Below, in pieces: positions 9,515-20,800 of a DNA stretch of 64,000 bases. The stretch's first letter is position 1. Each line of letters starts with the position of its first letter. The DNA is from Brevundimonas mediterranea (GTDB lineage Bacteria > Pseudomonadota > Alphaproteobacteria > Caulobacterales > Caulobacteraceae), in assembly GCF_011064825.1 (NCBI RefSeq), contig NZ_CP048751.1, positions 2,170,001-2,234,000 on the forward strand, given 5' to 3'. The notes beneath the pieces were generated by a model. It saw nothing but the letters and a program-made list of their open reading frames with translations, did not search any database and had not been told where the DNA came from. The translations under genes were made by a program, and so were the position numbers.

Positions 9515-10093
9515 TCAGCCCTCCGCGCCGAAACGGGCGTCCAGGGCGCGGTTGGTCAGCAGGACATTGACGCGCGGCTGGCCGACGAAGCCCAGCAGAG
9601 CCCCCTGGGTCTGGCCGTCGATGATGGTCTGGACCTGCTGCACGGGGACGCCTCTGGCGCGGGCGATCCGCGCGGCCTGAAGCCGAGCGTAGGCCGGGGA
9701 CACGTCCGGGTCGAGGCCCGAGGCCGAGGTCGTCACCGCATCGGCGGGGATGCCCCCCGCGCCGTCGTCGGCGCGGATGGCCTGGGCGCTTTCGGCGACG
9801 CGGGCCGCCAGATCCGGGTTCAACGGCCCCATGTTGGAGCCCGACGAGACGGCGGCGTCATAGCCGTCGCCCGCCGCCGAGGGACGCGGGTGCAGATAGG
9901 TCTCGCCCGCGAAGGCCTGGCCGATCAGGGCCGAGCCAACGACCCGGCCGCCGGCGTCGCGCACCAGACTGCCGCTGGCCTGGCGGGGGAAGACGCTATG
10001 GGCGATCCCGGTGACGGCCAGCGGATAGGCCAGCCCCAGCAGGAGGGTGAACAGGGCCATCATCGCGATGGCCGGACGGAACGAATGGACCAT
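9515..10093 (-). CDS. kdpC: KdpC, K+-transporting ATPase subunit C
   Basis: A 192-residue single-pass subunit. One N-terminal membrane helix (AIAMMALFTLLLGLAYPLAV) is followed by a periplasmic domain containing GSALIGQAF, GSNMGPLNP, TTSASGLDPDVSPAYA and LGFVGQPRVNVLLTN, all typical of KdpC. It stabilises the KdpFABC complex and helps ATP binding to KdpB. The ATG is preceded by GAGG at eight bases. Its TGA stop directly abuts the TTG start of kdpD in the same reading frame. Confidence 0.95.
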   Translation of the reverse strand: MVHSFRPAIAMMALFTLLLGLAYPLAVTGIAHSVFPRQASGSLVRDAGGRVVGSALIGQAFAGETYLHPRPSAAGDGYDAAVSSGSNMGPLNPDLAARVAESAQAIRADDGAGGIPADAVTTSASGLDPDVSPAYARLQAARIARARGVPVQQVQTIIDGQTQGALLGFVGQPRVNVLLTNRALDARFGAEG

Positions 10094-10103
10094 GATCGTC
10101 GCC

Positions 10104-10160
10104 TCAGAAGCTGGTTTTCGACGCGGCCGCAGCGCGCATCTTGTTGAGACGATTGTGCAT
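10104..10160 (-). CDS. Possible 18-residue ORF between kdpB and kdpC
   Basis: A short frame, MHNRLNKMRAAAASKTSF then TGA, fills the gap between kdpB and kdpC. AGGGA sits about seven bases before its ATG, and its TGA runs into the GAGG that serves kdpC, an arrangement suited to translational coupling. It is basic and not hydrophobic. I recognise no family. It may be a leader for kdpC translation or chance. Confidence 0.3.
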   Translation of the reverse strand: MHNRLNKMRAAAASKTSF

Positions 10161-10183
10161 CGGAATATCCCTGGAAACGCGCA

Positions 10184-12265
<2,082 letters not shown>

Positions 12266-12283
12266 GTCAGGATGTCCGGAGGA

Positions 12284-13993
12284 TCAGGCGCCGGCGACCG
12301 CCGCGAGCACCTGGAAGTGCTCGACGATCGGTCCCAGGGCGAGGGCGGGCAGGAACTGCAGGCCGCCGAGGATGAGGATCACGCCGATCAACAGGCCGAT
12401 GAACAAGCCGTTGTCGGTGGGCAGGGTGCCGGTAGACGCCGCCAGCTTGGGCTTGACCACCAGGCTGCCGGCGATGGCCAGGACGGCGACGGCCGGTATG
12501 AACCGTCCGAACAGCATGCCCAGCCCCAGGGTCGTGTTCCACCAGGGGGCGTTGGCGGTCAGACCCGCGAAGGCCGAGCCGTTGTTCGCCGCCGCCGAGG
12601 TGTAGGCGTACAGGATCTCGGACAGGCCATGCGGTCCCTTGTTCAGCAGGCCTGCCAGCGCCGTCGGGAACACCGCCGCTACAGCCGAGAAGCCCAGGAT
12701 GGCCAGCGGCAGAACCAGGACCGCGATCATGGCGAATTGGATCTCGCGCGCCTCGATCTTCTTGCCCAGATATTCCGGCGTACGACCGACCATCAGCCCG
12801 GCGACGAAGACCGACAGCAGGGCCATCACCACCATGATGGCGATGCCTGAACCGATGCCGCCCGGCAGGATCTCGCCCAGCTGCATCAGGAACATCTGCA
12901 AGGCCCCGCCCAGCGGCATATAGCTGGCGTGCATCGAGTTGACCGAACCGTTCGAGGCGCCGGTCGTCACGACCGACCAGACGGTGGAGGCCGGGGCGCC
13001 GAAGCGAACCTCCTTGCCCTCCATGTTCGCCGATGCATCGACGTGGGCGGCGACCAGGGCCGGGGCCGGCTGGGTCTCGATCACATACATGGCCGCGCTG
13101 GAGACGCTCAGGATGATCAGGGCCGAGGCGACCAGGGCGCGGATGTCGCGCCCCGCCATGGCTGAGCGGCCGAAGGCGAAGAAGGCGGCCCAGCCCATGA
13201 CGTTGATCGCCACGGCGGTGATCAGATTGGTCAGGGGCGAAGGGTTCTCGAACGGATGGGCGCCGTTGACGTTGAAGACGCCGCCGCCGTTGATGCCCAA
13301 CTGCTTGATCGCCACCTGGCTGGCGGCCGGGAACAGCGGCAGGGTCTGGGAGCCGCCCTCGACCGTCGTCGCATGGACGCTGGCGGCCAGGCTCTGGACG
13401 ATGCCCAGGCCGGACAGCACCACGGCCAACACGAAGGCGGCGGGCAGCAGCACATAGAGGGTGGTCCGCGTCAGATCGGCCCAGAAATTGCCGACCCCCT
13501 CGCCGCGATTGGCGACGAAGGCGCGCGCCAGGGCGGCGGCGATGGTGGCGCCGGTCGCGGCCGAGACGAAGTTCTGAACCGTCAGACCCACCATCTGGGT
13601 GAAGGTCGACAGGGTCGTCTCGCCGCCATAGCTCTGCCAGTTGGTGTTGGTGACGAAGCTGACGGCGGTGTTGAAGGCCAGGTGCGGCGAGACGCCGGCG
13701 AAGCCTTGCGGGTTCATCGGCAGCACGCCTTGCAGACGCAGGATGGCGTACAGCAGGACAAAGCCCGCCGCATTGAAGGCCAGCAGGGCGCCGGCATAGC
13801 CCAGCCAGCCCTGGCTGCGCTTCGGATCGACTCCGGCCGCCCGATAGAAGACGGCCTCGACCGGCTTCAGCACCGGATCCAGCCAGGTCCGCTCGCCGTT
13901 CCAGACGCGTGACATGTAGACGCCGATGGGCCAGCCGAGCAGAACGGCCAGCCCAAGGGTCAGGGCGATCTCGCCCCATCCTTGAATGTTCAT
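12284..13993 (-). CDS. kdpA: KdpA, potassium-binding channel-like subunit
   Basis: 569 residues and strongly hydrophobic, with about ten membrane spans, as expected for KdpA. Selectivity-filter-like segments are visible: [39 protein letters not shown] and [14 protein letters not shown], corresponding to the four pore repeats. It starts with [20 protein letters not shown] and lies directly downstream of kdpF. It provides high-affinity K+ binding in the inner membrane. Confidence 0.96.
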   Translation of the reverse strand: MNIQGWGEIALTLGLAVLLGWPIGVYMSRVWNGERTWLDPVLKPVEAVFYRAAGVDPKRSQGWLGYAGALLAFNAAGFVLLYAILRLQGVLPMNPQGFAGVSPHLAFNTAVSFVTNTNWQSYGGETTLSTFTQMVGLTVQNFVSAATGATIAAALARAFVANRGEGVGNFWADLTRTTLYVLLPAAFVLAVVLSGLGIVQSLAASVHATTVEGGSQTLPLFPAASQVAIKQLGINGGGVFNVNGAHPFENPSPLTNLITAVAINVMGWAAFFAFGRSAMAGRDIRALVASALIILSVSSAAMYVIETQPAPALVAAHVDASANMEGKEVRFGAPASTVWSVVTTGASNGSVNSMHASYMPLGGALQMFLMQLGEILPGGIGSGIAIMVVMALLSVFVAGLMVGRTPEYLGKKIEAREIQFAMIAVLVLPLAILGFSAVAAVFPTALAGLLNKGPHGLSEILYAYTSAAANNGSAFAGLTANAPWWNTTLGLGMLFGRFIPAVAVLAIAGSLVVKPKLAASTGTLPTDNGLFIGLLIGVILILGGLQFLPALALGPIVEHFQVLAAVAGA

Positions 13994-14011
13994 GATTTCA
14001 GTCCCGGTTCT

Positions 14012-14095
14012 TCAGAACCGCTCGGGCCGCAGCAGAGCCGCGACCATGTAGACGGCGACGACGACCGCCCCCGCACCCCAGAGCATGGCGATCAT
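14012..14095 (-). CDS. kdpF: KdpF, small stabilising subunit
   Basis: A 27-residue single-helix peptide beginning MIAMLWGAGAVVVAVY and ending LLRPERF. Length, hydrophobicity, the terminal RPERF and the position immediately before kdpA identify KdpF, which stabilises the Kdp complex in the membrane. It starts 2 bp after the stop of another 27-residue ORF and has no strong ribosome-binding site of its own, so coupled translation is likely. Confidence 0.9.
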   Translation of the reverse strand: MIAMLWGAGAVVVAVYMVAALLRPERF

Positions 14096-14097
14096 CG

Positions 14098-14181
14098 TCA
14101 CACCCGTCTCAACGCTGCGGCCAGCGCGGCGAAGGCGATGAACGCCCCGGCCCCGACCGCCAGAAAAATCACGTCGGCCAT
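14098..14181 (-). CDS. 27-residue membrane peptide, first gene of the kdp operon
   Basis: A short frame that begins MADVIFLAVGAGAFIAF and ends LRRV: one hydrophobic helix with a basic tail. It has a strong ribosome-binding site (GGAGG, five bases) and is followed 2 bp later by kdpF, so it is probably translated. I recall similar unnamed short ORFs ahead of kdpF in other proteobacteria. It may be a second KdpF-like subunit or a leader peptide; no function is assigned. Confidence 0.6.
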   Translation of the reverse strand: MADVIFLAVGAGAFIAFAALAAALRRV

Positions 14182-14220
14182 GCCGGCCTCCTCAGCTCAA
14201 ATCAGAGCCGGCAAGGACCA

Positions 14221-14234
14221 CGGCGGGGCGTAAA
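14221..14234 (-). promoter_or_regulatory. Candidate KdpE-binding box
   Basis: On the minus strand this reads TTTACGCCCCGCCG, one base from the TTTACACCCCGCC core of the E. coli kdp promoter site as I remember it. It lies about 40 bp before the first small ORF of the kdp operon. Its spacing from the (unmapped) transcription start is unknown. Confidence 0.4.
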
Positions 14235-14398
14235 GACGCGATGTGAATCCCGACGTTCGGCGTAATGAAATCATAATGCGAAAGGGAAGACGGTCGGCCT
14301 CACCACCGCAAGCAGCGCCGTTCATGAGCCGAAAGGCGATTGCGGGGCAGGAGTGGGAGCCAATCGAAACATCGACGCATTGGCCGCCTGTCCTGAAC

Positions 14399-14821
14399 TC
14401 AGCCTTGTGCGTTCGCCGCTGATCGATCGCTTTCGATCAGCCGGTCACGCACATCGGCGGGGGCGGCTTCGGCCCAGCTAAGGAGCTTGTCGAGAACCGG
14501 GCAGAGGGACTGTCCCCATTCGGTCAGATGATATTCCACCTTGGGCGGGACCTGGGGGTGGACGATGCGGGCCACGACTCCATCGGCTTCAAGCTGTCGA
14601 AGCTGCTGGATCAACATCTTCTGCGACACGCCGGGAATAGCTTTTTCGAGTTCGGAGAACCGCCGCACGTTCGACCCGAACAGCTGGAACAGGATCACCA
14701 GCTTCCAGCGTCCTTCGAGGACACGGATGACATTCTGCGCGCTCGAGGCCGCAGTCTGGGGGGTGTAGTCGAAGGGCTTACCTTCGGGTGCGTACCTAAC
14801 TTTTTCGTCGGTTCTTGCCAT
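14399..14821 (-). CDS. HxlR-family transcriptional regulator
   Basis: A 140-residue winged-helix regulator. The HxlR core is clear: VLEGRWKLVILFQLF, RRFSELEKAIPGVSQKMLIQQLRQLEADGVVAR and the wing PPKVEYHLTEWGQSL. The ATG giving MARTDEKVRYAPEGK is preferred because longer versions run into the divergent gene. No clear ribosome-binding site precedes it. It is transcribed divergently from an NTF2-like/SDR pair, which it probably controls; HxlR proteins often respond to redox or aldehyde signals, but the ligand here is unknown. Confidence 0.85.
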   Translation of the reverse strand: MARTDEKVRYAPEGKPFDYTPQTAASSAQNVIRVLEGRWKLVILFQLFGSNVRRFSELEKAIPGVSQKMLIQQLRQLEADGVVARIVHPQVPPKVEYHLTEWGQSLCPVLDKLLSWAEAAPADVRDRLIESDRSAANAQG

Positions 14822-14833
14822 TGTGGGAGCGTA

Positions 14834-14857
14834 CTTGCAGTTTGGATGGAACGCAAG
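14834..14857. promoter_or_regulatory. Possible HxlR operator
   Basis: Inverted half-sites CTTGC and GCAAG 14 bp apart, lying between the divergent regulator and the NTF2-like gene. The arms are short, so this is only a candidate. Confidence 0.3.
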
Positions 14858-14876
14858 AATCCGAACGGGAGACCCA

Positions 14877-15206
14877 ATGATCGCCGACCTTCCCAAACCC
14901 ATCGCTGACTATGTCGCGGCCAATGCGCGCCTCGACCTTGCCGGCATGCTGCAGCCCTTTGCGCCTGACGCTGTCGTGAAGGACGACGGCGGGCGCCATC
15001 AGGGCCATGCGGCGCTCCGACGGTGGATGCTCGAGGCCACGATCGCGAGCAAGGCGATCTTCACGCCGGATACGGTGCGCCACGAGGGGGACCAGGTCGT
15101 CCTGGAGGGACCCACGGCCGGCGACTTCAAGGGCAGCCCCCTTCGGTTCACGCTTCGCTTCACTCTGGGCGACGACGCCATCCGCGCGCTCGAGATCTCG
15201 CTGTGA
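14877..15206 (+). CDS. NTF2-like/SnoaL-fold small protein
   Basis: A 109-residue protein. The opening [20 protein letters not shown], the [20 protein letters not shown] strand region and the GHAALRRWM helix match the nuclear-transport-factor-2 (SnoaL-like) cone fold, as does the C-terminal strand-rich half. Family members bind or isomerise small hydrophobic molecules, or are non-enzymatic. The ATG has GGGAG five bases upstream. The SDR gene follows almost without a gap, so the two probably act together on one substrate under HxlR control. The substrate cannot be read from sequence. Confidence 0.7.
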   Translation: MIADLPKPIADYVAANARLDLAGMLQPFAPDAVVKDDGGRHQGHAALRRWMLEATIASKAIFTPDTVRHEGDQVVLEGPTAGDFKGSPLRFTLRFTLGDDAIRALEISL

Positions 15207-15208
15207 CG

Positions 15209-15991
15209 ATGCGCCCCGATCCCACAGAGTTCGAAGGTCGACGGATTCTCGTCACCGCCGGCACCAAGGGCGCCGGCCGCGCGACCGTCCAGCGTTTTCT
15301 CGCCGGCGGCGCCCGGGTGATCACAGCCGCGCGGGCGGCCCCCGAGACCTCGACCGGCGCTGAGTTCGTCCAGGCCGATCTCATGACGCTGGAAGGGTGC
15401 GAGGCCTTGGCCCAGGCCGCGATGGACCGGTTTGGCGGCGTTGATGTTCTGGTGCATGTCGTCGGCGGCTCGTCGGCGCCGGCTGGAGGCTTCGCCGCCC
15501 TGACCGACGCGCATTGGCGCACCGAACTTGATCTGAACCTGATGCCTGCGGTTCGCCTGGATCGCCTGCTGGCGCCGCAGATGATCGGGCGGGGATCCGG
15601 CGCCATCATCCACGTCTCGTCTATCCAGCGGACATTGCCTTTACCGGAATCCACCACCGCCTACGCCGCCGCCAAAGCGGCCCTGTCCACCTACAGCAAG
15701 GCCCTGTCCAAGGAACTGGGGCCCAGGGGCGTGCGGGTCAATGTGGTGTCGCCCGGCTGGATATCCACGGAAGCCTCGGACGCCTTGCTGGAACGGATCA
15801 CCGCAGGCTCGGGCGGGACGTTGGAAGATGCGCGGCAAAGCGTCCTGAACGCGCTCGGCGGGATCCCCCTGGGGCGGGCGGCGAAACCGGAGGAGGTCGC
15901 CGAGTTGATCGCATTCCTCGCCTCCGACCGCGCCGCAGCCATTCACGGCGGCGAGTATGTGATCGATGGGGGCACGATTCCTACCGTCTAG
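15209..15991 (+). CDS. Short-chain dehydrogenase/reductase
   Basis: A 260-residue SDR enzyme. The nucleotide-binding turn is TAGTKGAG, slightly off the usual TGxxxGxG. The active site contains Ser in IHVSSIQ and the YAAAK motif, and NVVSPGWI and the C-terminal GGEYVIDGG are also typical. It probably uses NAD(P)H to interconvert a carbonyl and an alcohol. The start is taken as the ATG two bases after the NTF2-like gene's stop; an overlapping GTG six bases earlier is possible. The substrate is unknown. Confidence 0.85.
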   Translation: MRPDPTEFEGRRILVTAGTKGAGRATVQRFLAGGARVITAARAAPETSTGAEFVQADLMTLEGCEALAQAAMDRFGGVDVLVHVVGGSSAPAGGFAALTDAHWRTELDLNLMPAVRLDRLLAPQMIGRGSGAIIHVSSIQRTLPLPESTTAYAAAKAALSTYSKALSKELGPRGVRVNVVSPGWISTEASDALLERITAGSGGTLEDARQSVLNALGGIPLGRAAKPEEVAELIAFLASDRAAAIHGGEYVIDGGTIPTV

Positions 15992-16222
15992 GCGGAGATG
16001 AGGATCGAGGGACGATGGGGCGCCGCGCGCCGGAAACGGTTGCCGGCGCCCGGCCTCTTCTTCGAGCGGGCTCAGGTCTTCGACGCCGATACGTCGCCAG
16101 AGAACATGGCTCTGGATATTCTGCCGCTGTCGCCACGGGAAGCCGGGCTCTGCGGCGTCGGCGTGTCGCCGTAAGATGAGACGCCGCTCCCGCCTTTCGC
16201 GGGCGCGGCCCGGCGCGTCGTA

Positions 16223-17140
16223 TCAGGACAGCGTCCAGGCCCCTCTGTCGAAGCGAACCGACACGCCGTGCAGCCGCCCCAGCGCCTTGGCGAAGGCCGC
16301 CGTGTCGCCGGCCTCGAAGACCCCGTCGATCTCCAGAGCGTTCAGCGACGGGTTCAGGATGCGCAGCGGCGCGTTGCTGTATCGGTTCATCTCGACGACC
16401 GCCGCACGCAGCGACGTGCGGTCGAAGCTGATGCGGCCCTGGCGCCAGTCGTCGATACGGCCGCCCTGTGCGGCGGAGACCGGGCCGGGGTCTCCGGCCG
16501 ATGACAGACGTACGGCCTGTCCGGCGCGAAGGTGAAGGCGCGCTTGCGAAGGCTCCGCCGCCGGTCCCACAGCCACGCCGCCCTGCAGCAGATCGACGTC
16601 GGTGAAGGTCGCATGGCGGTACACGTTGAACCGCGTGCCGGTGACGCGGATGCGCGCCGCGTGGCTGAGGACGTCGAAGGGGGCGTCATCCTGATGCGCC
16701 ACCGCGAAGAAGGCTTCTCCCGATTCCAGCACGACCTCGCGCTCACGCCCGGCGAACCGCGCCGATATGCGGCTGGCCGTGTTCAGAGTGACCTGGGAGC
16801 CGTCTGGCAAGGCGATCGTGCGGCGCTCGCCGACCTCGGTCTCGTAGATCACGGGTTGTTGGCGCCAGAGGAAGACGCCGCCCAGGGCCACGCCGGCGGC
16901 CAGGGTTCCGCCCGCGATCCAGGCGCGGCGGTTCACGACACGGCCTGTCGCCGCCCGGCCGTCGTCCGCAACGAAATCGGCGGCTTCCATCTGGCCCAGC
17001 GCGTCCCAGACCGCCTGGATCTCGCTCGACCCGGCGTCCGAGGCGCGCCCGCCCTGCTCTTCGCGCAGGCGTTCAGCCACGAAGGCCTCGGCTTCGGCGT
17101 CACGCACAGGGGGGCGAAATGGAATTACTGTTCGAACCAT
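16223..17140 (-). CDS. FecR-family anti-sigma factor / signal transducer
   Basis: A 305-residue protein. The cytoplasmic N-terminus is followed by one membrane helix (AWIAGGTLAAGVALGGVFLW) and a periplasmic FecR domain (ERRTIALPDGSQVTLNTASRI, EREVVLESGEAFFAV, GTRFNVY), ending in a C-terminal STN-interacting region (SLNALEIDGVFEAGDTAAFAKAL). It should hold the adjacent sigma factor until the STN-type TonB receptor signals. The ATG overlaps the end of the sigma gene by 16 bp and has AAGGA upstream. It replaces the fuller name FecR because the ligand is unknown. Confidence 0.88.
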   Translation of the reverse strand: MVRTVIPFRPPVRDAEAEAFVAERLREEQGGRASDAGSSEIQAVWDALGQMEAADFVADDGRAATGRVVNRRAWIAGGTLAAGVALGGVFLWRQQPVIYETEVGERRTIALPDGSQVTLNTASRISARFAGREREVVLESGEAFFAVAHQDDAPFDVLSHAARIRVTGTRFNVYRHATFTDVDLLQGGVAVGPAAEPSQARLHLRAGQAVRLSSAGDPGPVSAAQGGRIDDWRQGRISFDRTSLRAAVVEMNRYSNAPLRILNPSLNALEIDGVFEAGDTAAFAKALGRLHGVSVRFDRGAWTLS

Positions 17141-17688
17141 CCGCAATCCTTAAGCTTGTGCCGGCAACGGGCAAGTGCGTCGGCCAGCAGGCGCTGGGTC
17201 GTCCGCAGCGGGATGCGCTGGCGTTCGGCGATCTCGACCAGGGTCAGACCCTCTACACGATGCATCATCAGCACCATCCGCTGATCGCGCGTCAGCGAAG
17301 CGATGGCGCGGCGCAGCAGGTCGGCGTTCTGCTGCCAGCGCACCTCGTCGAAAGGGGAAGGGGCGTCGTGGGCCAGATCGTCAGACACCTCGACATGGCG
17401 GTCGCCGCCGCGTCCGAGCCGTCGCCGACGCAGGTCGCGCGCCACGCTGTCGGCGGTCTTGAAGACATAGGTGGCGTTGAAATCGGGCGGAGGAACCCGG
17501 CCCGCCAGCCGCGTGAGCCGCAGATAGATGTCCTGCAAGGCGTCCTCGACATCGGCGGGCGCGAGGAAGCGACGCAGGTACAGACGCAGTCGCGCGTCAA
17601 ACCGCTGCATCAGCTCGGCCATGATCGCGACCGCCGGATCGGCGGGCTTTCGTGAAGCTGTCATCGATGGGGCGACGCCGTCAAACAT
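17125..17688 (-). CDS. ECF sigma factor, FecI type
   Basis: A 187-residue sigma-70 family factor. Region 2 is FDARLRLYLRRFLAPADVEDALQDIYLRL; region 4 is LTRDQRMVLMMHRVEGLTLVEIAERQRIPLRTTQRLLADAL. It directs transcription of its TonB receptor target or targets once released by the neighbouring FecR protein. An alternative start lies 24 bases downstream (MTASRKP). It is divergent from the STN-type receptor, with a 139-bp spacer that presumably holds both promoters. Confidence 0.88.
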   Translation of the reverse strand: MFDGVAPSMTASRKPADPAVAIMAELMQRFDARLRLYLRRFLAPADVEDALQDIYLRLTRLAGRVPPPDFNATYVFKTADSVARDLRRRRLGRGGDRHVEVSDDLAHDAPSPFDEVRWQQNADLLRRAIASLTRDQRMVLMMHRVEGLTLVEIAERQRIPLRTTQRLLADALARCRHKLKDCGWFEQ

Positions 17689-17827
17689 CCGAACTCGCTA
17701 GCCTGTACCTCAAGAGACGCAGCGCCGTCGACAGGCCGCCAAATCCGTGGGCCGCGAATGTCATCAATTCATTGCAGCCGCCCCATAGAAGCCTCGCAGT
17801 CGCGGGGTTCATCACGGATCGTCCCAC

Positions 17828-20800
17828 ATGGGCTGTGGCGGACGTCACGCTTTCCTACGGTCTGTCGGCGGAGCGGTTCTGGCTGTCGCGATCCTGCCGT
17901 CGTCGGTGTCGGCGGCCGGGCGGGCTCCGGTCTTCGATGTTCCCGCCCAGCCGCTGGCTGCGGCGTTGCGGGCCCTGGCGCGCCAGGGACGCGTCCAGAT
18001 CCTGTTTCCGGCGGAACGGCTTGAGGGGCGACGGAGCCGCGCCGTCGTCGGGCGGTTCGAGACGGCGCGCGCTTTCGACCTGGCCTTGGCCGACGCGGGT
18101 TTTGCGGCGCGTCGGGTGGACAGCCGAACCTTCGTCATCGTCGCCCGGCCCCGGTTGTCGCCGCCGCCCCCGATAGAGGCTCCGACTGCGGACCTGGAGC
18201 CCATACAGGTGTGGGGGCGCCGTCCGGAGCCCGGCGAGATCGCCCGTCGCCTGGCGACTGATCTGGATGCGCCGACGTCGGTGCGCAGCCTTTCGCGCGA
18301 GGACATGGAGCGCGGCGGGGCGCAGAACCTGTCGGAAGCCCTGGGCGACCTGCCGGGCATGACGGTGATCAACACCGGGCGGTCCTTTATCGGCGGCATC
18401 GACTCGGCCTCGCGCGGCGAGGGTTTGTACGCCGCCTATCGCGGCCTGAACGCCGAATACAATCTCAGCATGATCAACGGCGTGTCGGTGGCCCAGGGTC
18501 TGCCCTATTCGCGCGGGGTCCAACTGAACCTGCTGCCGCCGGACGCCTTCCAGACCGTGGTGGTGCACAAGACCGGGCGCGCGGATCTGGACGGTGATTT
18601 CATTGGCGCCGCCCTGGACTTCCAGACGCCCGGACCGACGGATCTGTCGCGATCGCCCTGGACCGCCGTCACCGTCGGCGGTCGGGTCGAGACGCGGGCG
18701 CGGGACTATGGCGAATCCGGTCTGGGCGAGACGATCCGGGTCGAACACGGCCGCCGTTTCGGCGCCGCAGGACAGTTCGGCCTCTATCTGGCCGCCGCCC
18801 ACGAAGACCGCAGCTTCGTCAATTCGGAACTGGCCGGGGTGATGGCGGCCCAGAACGACCGGGGCTGGGCCTATGGGGTTTCAGGCTCTGCGGCCGGCGG
18901 GGCGCCCGACGCCGAAAATCCGCAGGAGGGGCTGGTTCAGACAAGCCTGAACGTGGGCGTCTCCAGCGGGCGCAGTCGCCTGCAGAACTACGCCCTGGCG
19001 CTGGATTGGCGCGCGGCTCCCGGTCTGGACCTGCGGCTGAACGCCACCCACGCCCAGGCCCGCACCGAGCAGAATTCCACCTTTAGCCAGGTCGTCAGCG
19101 GGGCCCAGTCCTGGATCGACGACGGATCGGGCGTCTATCGCCTGTCGGTCCGGGATCTGTCGACGCGGGTCTGGTACGAGACCAATCCGGACAATGTCTC
19201 CCTGTCGACGCTCAGTCTGAAGGCCGATGCGGTCTCCGGCCGCTGGCGATTGACGCCCTATCTGTTCGCCAGCCGCGGCGAGAGCGCCCGCCCCGACCAT
19301 CTGGAGGCCTCGGCATGGATCAACCAGAACGATGGGTACAACGTTGGGCAGACCCCGCGCGCCTTCGGCGGGGTGACGGTGCAGTATCGCGACGGCCTGC
19401 CGGTGCCCCAGTGGCCGCAGAGCGTGTTCGACGATCTGAACCAGGCGGGATCGGTGCTGGTGGCGCGTCGCGCCGGCCAGCGCACCGAACAGTTCAGCGA
19501 ACAGATGCGATACGGCGGCGGCTTCGACCTGAGCTTCACGCCGATGCAGGGGCCGTGGCGCAACCTTCGGATCGGCGCCAAACTGGGGCGGAGCGACCGG
19601 GACCTGACGGACCGGAACTGGACCAACGCCTTCTTCGGCGACATCTATCAGACCGCCGGTCTGACCTGGGAGGCGCTGGGGATCGCCAAGGGGACCTACG
19701 CCGAGGTCTTTCCCGGCCTCTACGACTGGTCGATCCCCCGGATCGATCACGACCGGCTCGAGGCCCTGTTCGAGGCCAACCGCACGACCGAGAGTTTCGA
19801 CACTTGCGGCGCCCTGTACGTCAACAACCTCAACTGCAACAGCCAGTCGGGGCGCGAGATCGTTCAGGCCGTCTACGTCATGGCCACGCATGCGACCGGA
19901 GCCTGGGAGACGCAGTTCGGCCTGCGCCAAGAAAGGGCACGCATCGTCAACCGGTTCTGGGTTCTGCCCGATGCGAGCGAGGGCGAAACGCCCGGCGACT
20001 GGGCCGCCAACCGCAGCCGCTACGACATGCTTCTGCCCAGTCTGAACCTGTCCTACCGCCCCAATGATCGGGGCGTCTGGCGGGCGGCCGCCTGGCGGTC
20101 GTACAGCCGCCCCGCCTTCATGCAATTGGGCGGCGGCGTCAGGACCGAGACCCTGGACGGGGTGACGACCGTGACGCGGGGAAATCCGGACCTGAAGAGC
20201 GCCGACGCCTGGAACCTGGACCTGTCGCATCAGACCTGGCTGCCGGGCGGCGGGGCGCTCAGCCTGTCCGCCTACGCCAAACAGATCGATCACTATCTGT
20301 ACGAAAGCGGCTCCAGCCTGGACGTCGGCGTGGTTCCTGATGAGGCCGCCGTCCGAGTGGTCATGCCCCGTAACGGCGGGCGCGGCGACACACGCGGCCT
20401 GGAAATGGAGTGGTTTCAGCCGCTCGGCGACCCGTTCGACCTGGGCGGTCAGGCCAGCCTGGACCTCAATCTCAGCAGGCAGTGGTCCCGTGTCGATCTG
20501 GGGCAGATTCTGGGGCGGTCCCAGCCGATGCTGAACGCCCCCGAATGGTTGGGCAATGCGGAACTGGCCTACGCCCAGGGGCGCGCCGCCGCCTATCTGA
20601 GCTTGAACTACACCGGCGCCTATCTGTCGGCCTATGACGTCCTGAAGGCAGAGGGCGACTGGGACAATCTGTGGGTCCGGTCCGTGGCGCGGCTGGATGC
20701 GCGCGCCCGGTGGCGGTTCGACGAGCGGACGCGGCTGGACGTGATCGTCACCAACCTCACCGGGGCGTACAGCTATTGGGCCCATGTCGGACGTGACGGC

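Noticed and set aside
12267..13979. Long minus-strand frame of 570 codons
   Set aside because: It is a Gly/Arg-rich shadow frame of kdpA in another register, lacks family motifs and is fully overlapped by the clear KdpA sequence.
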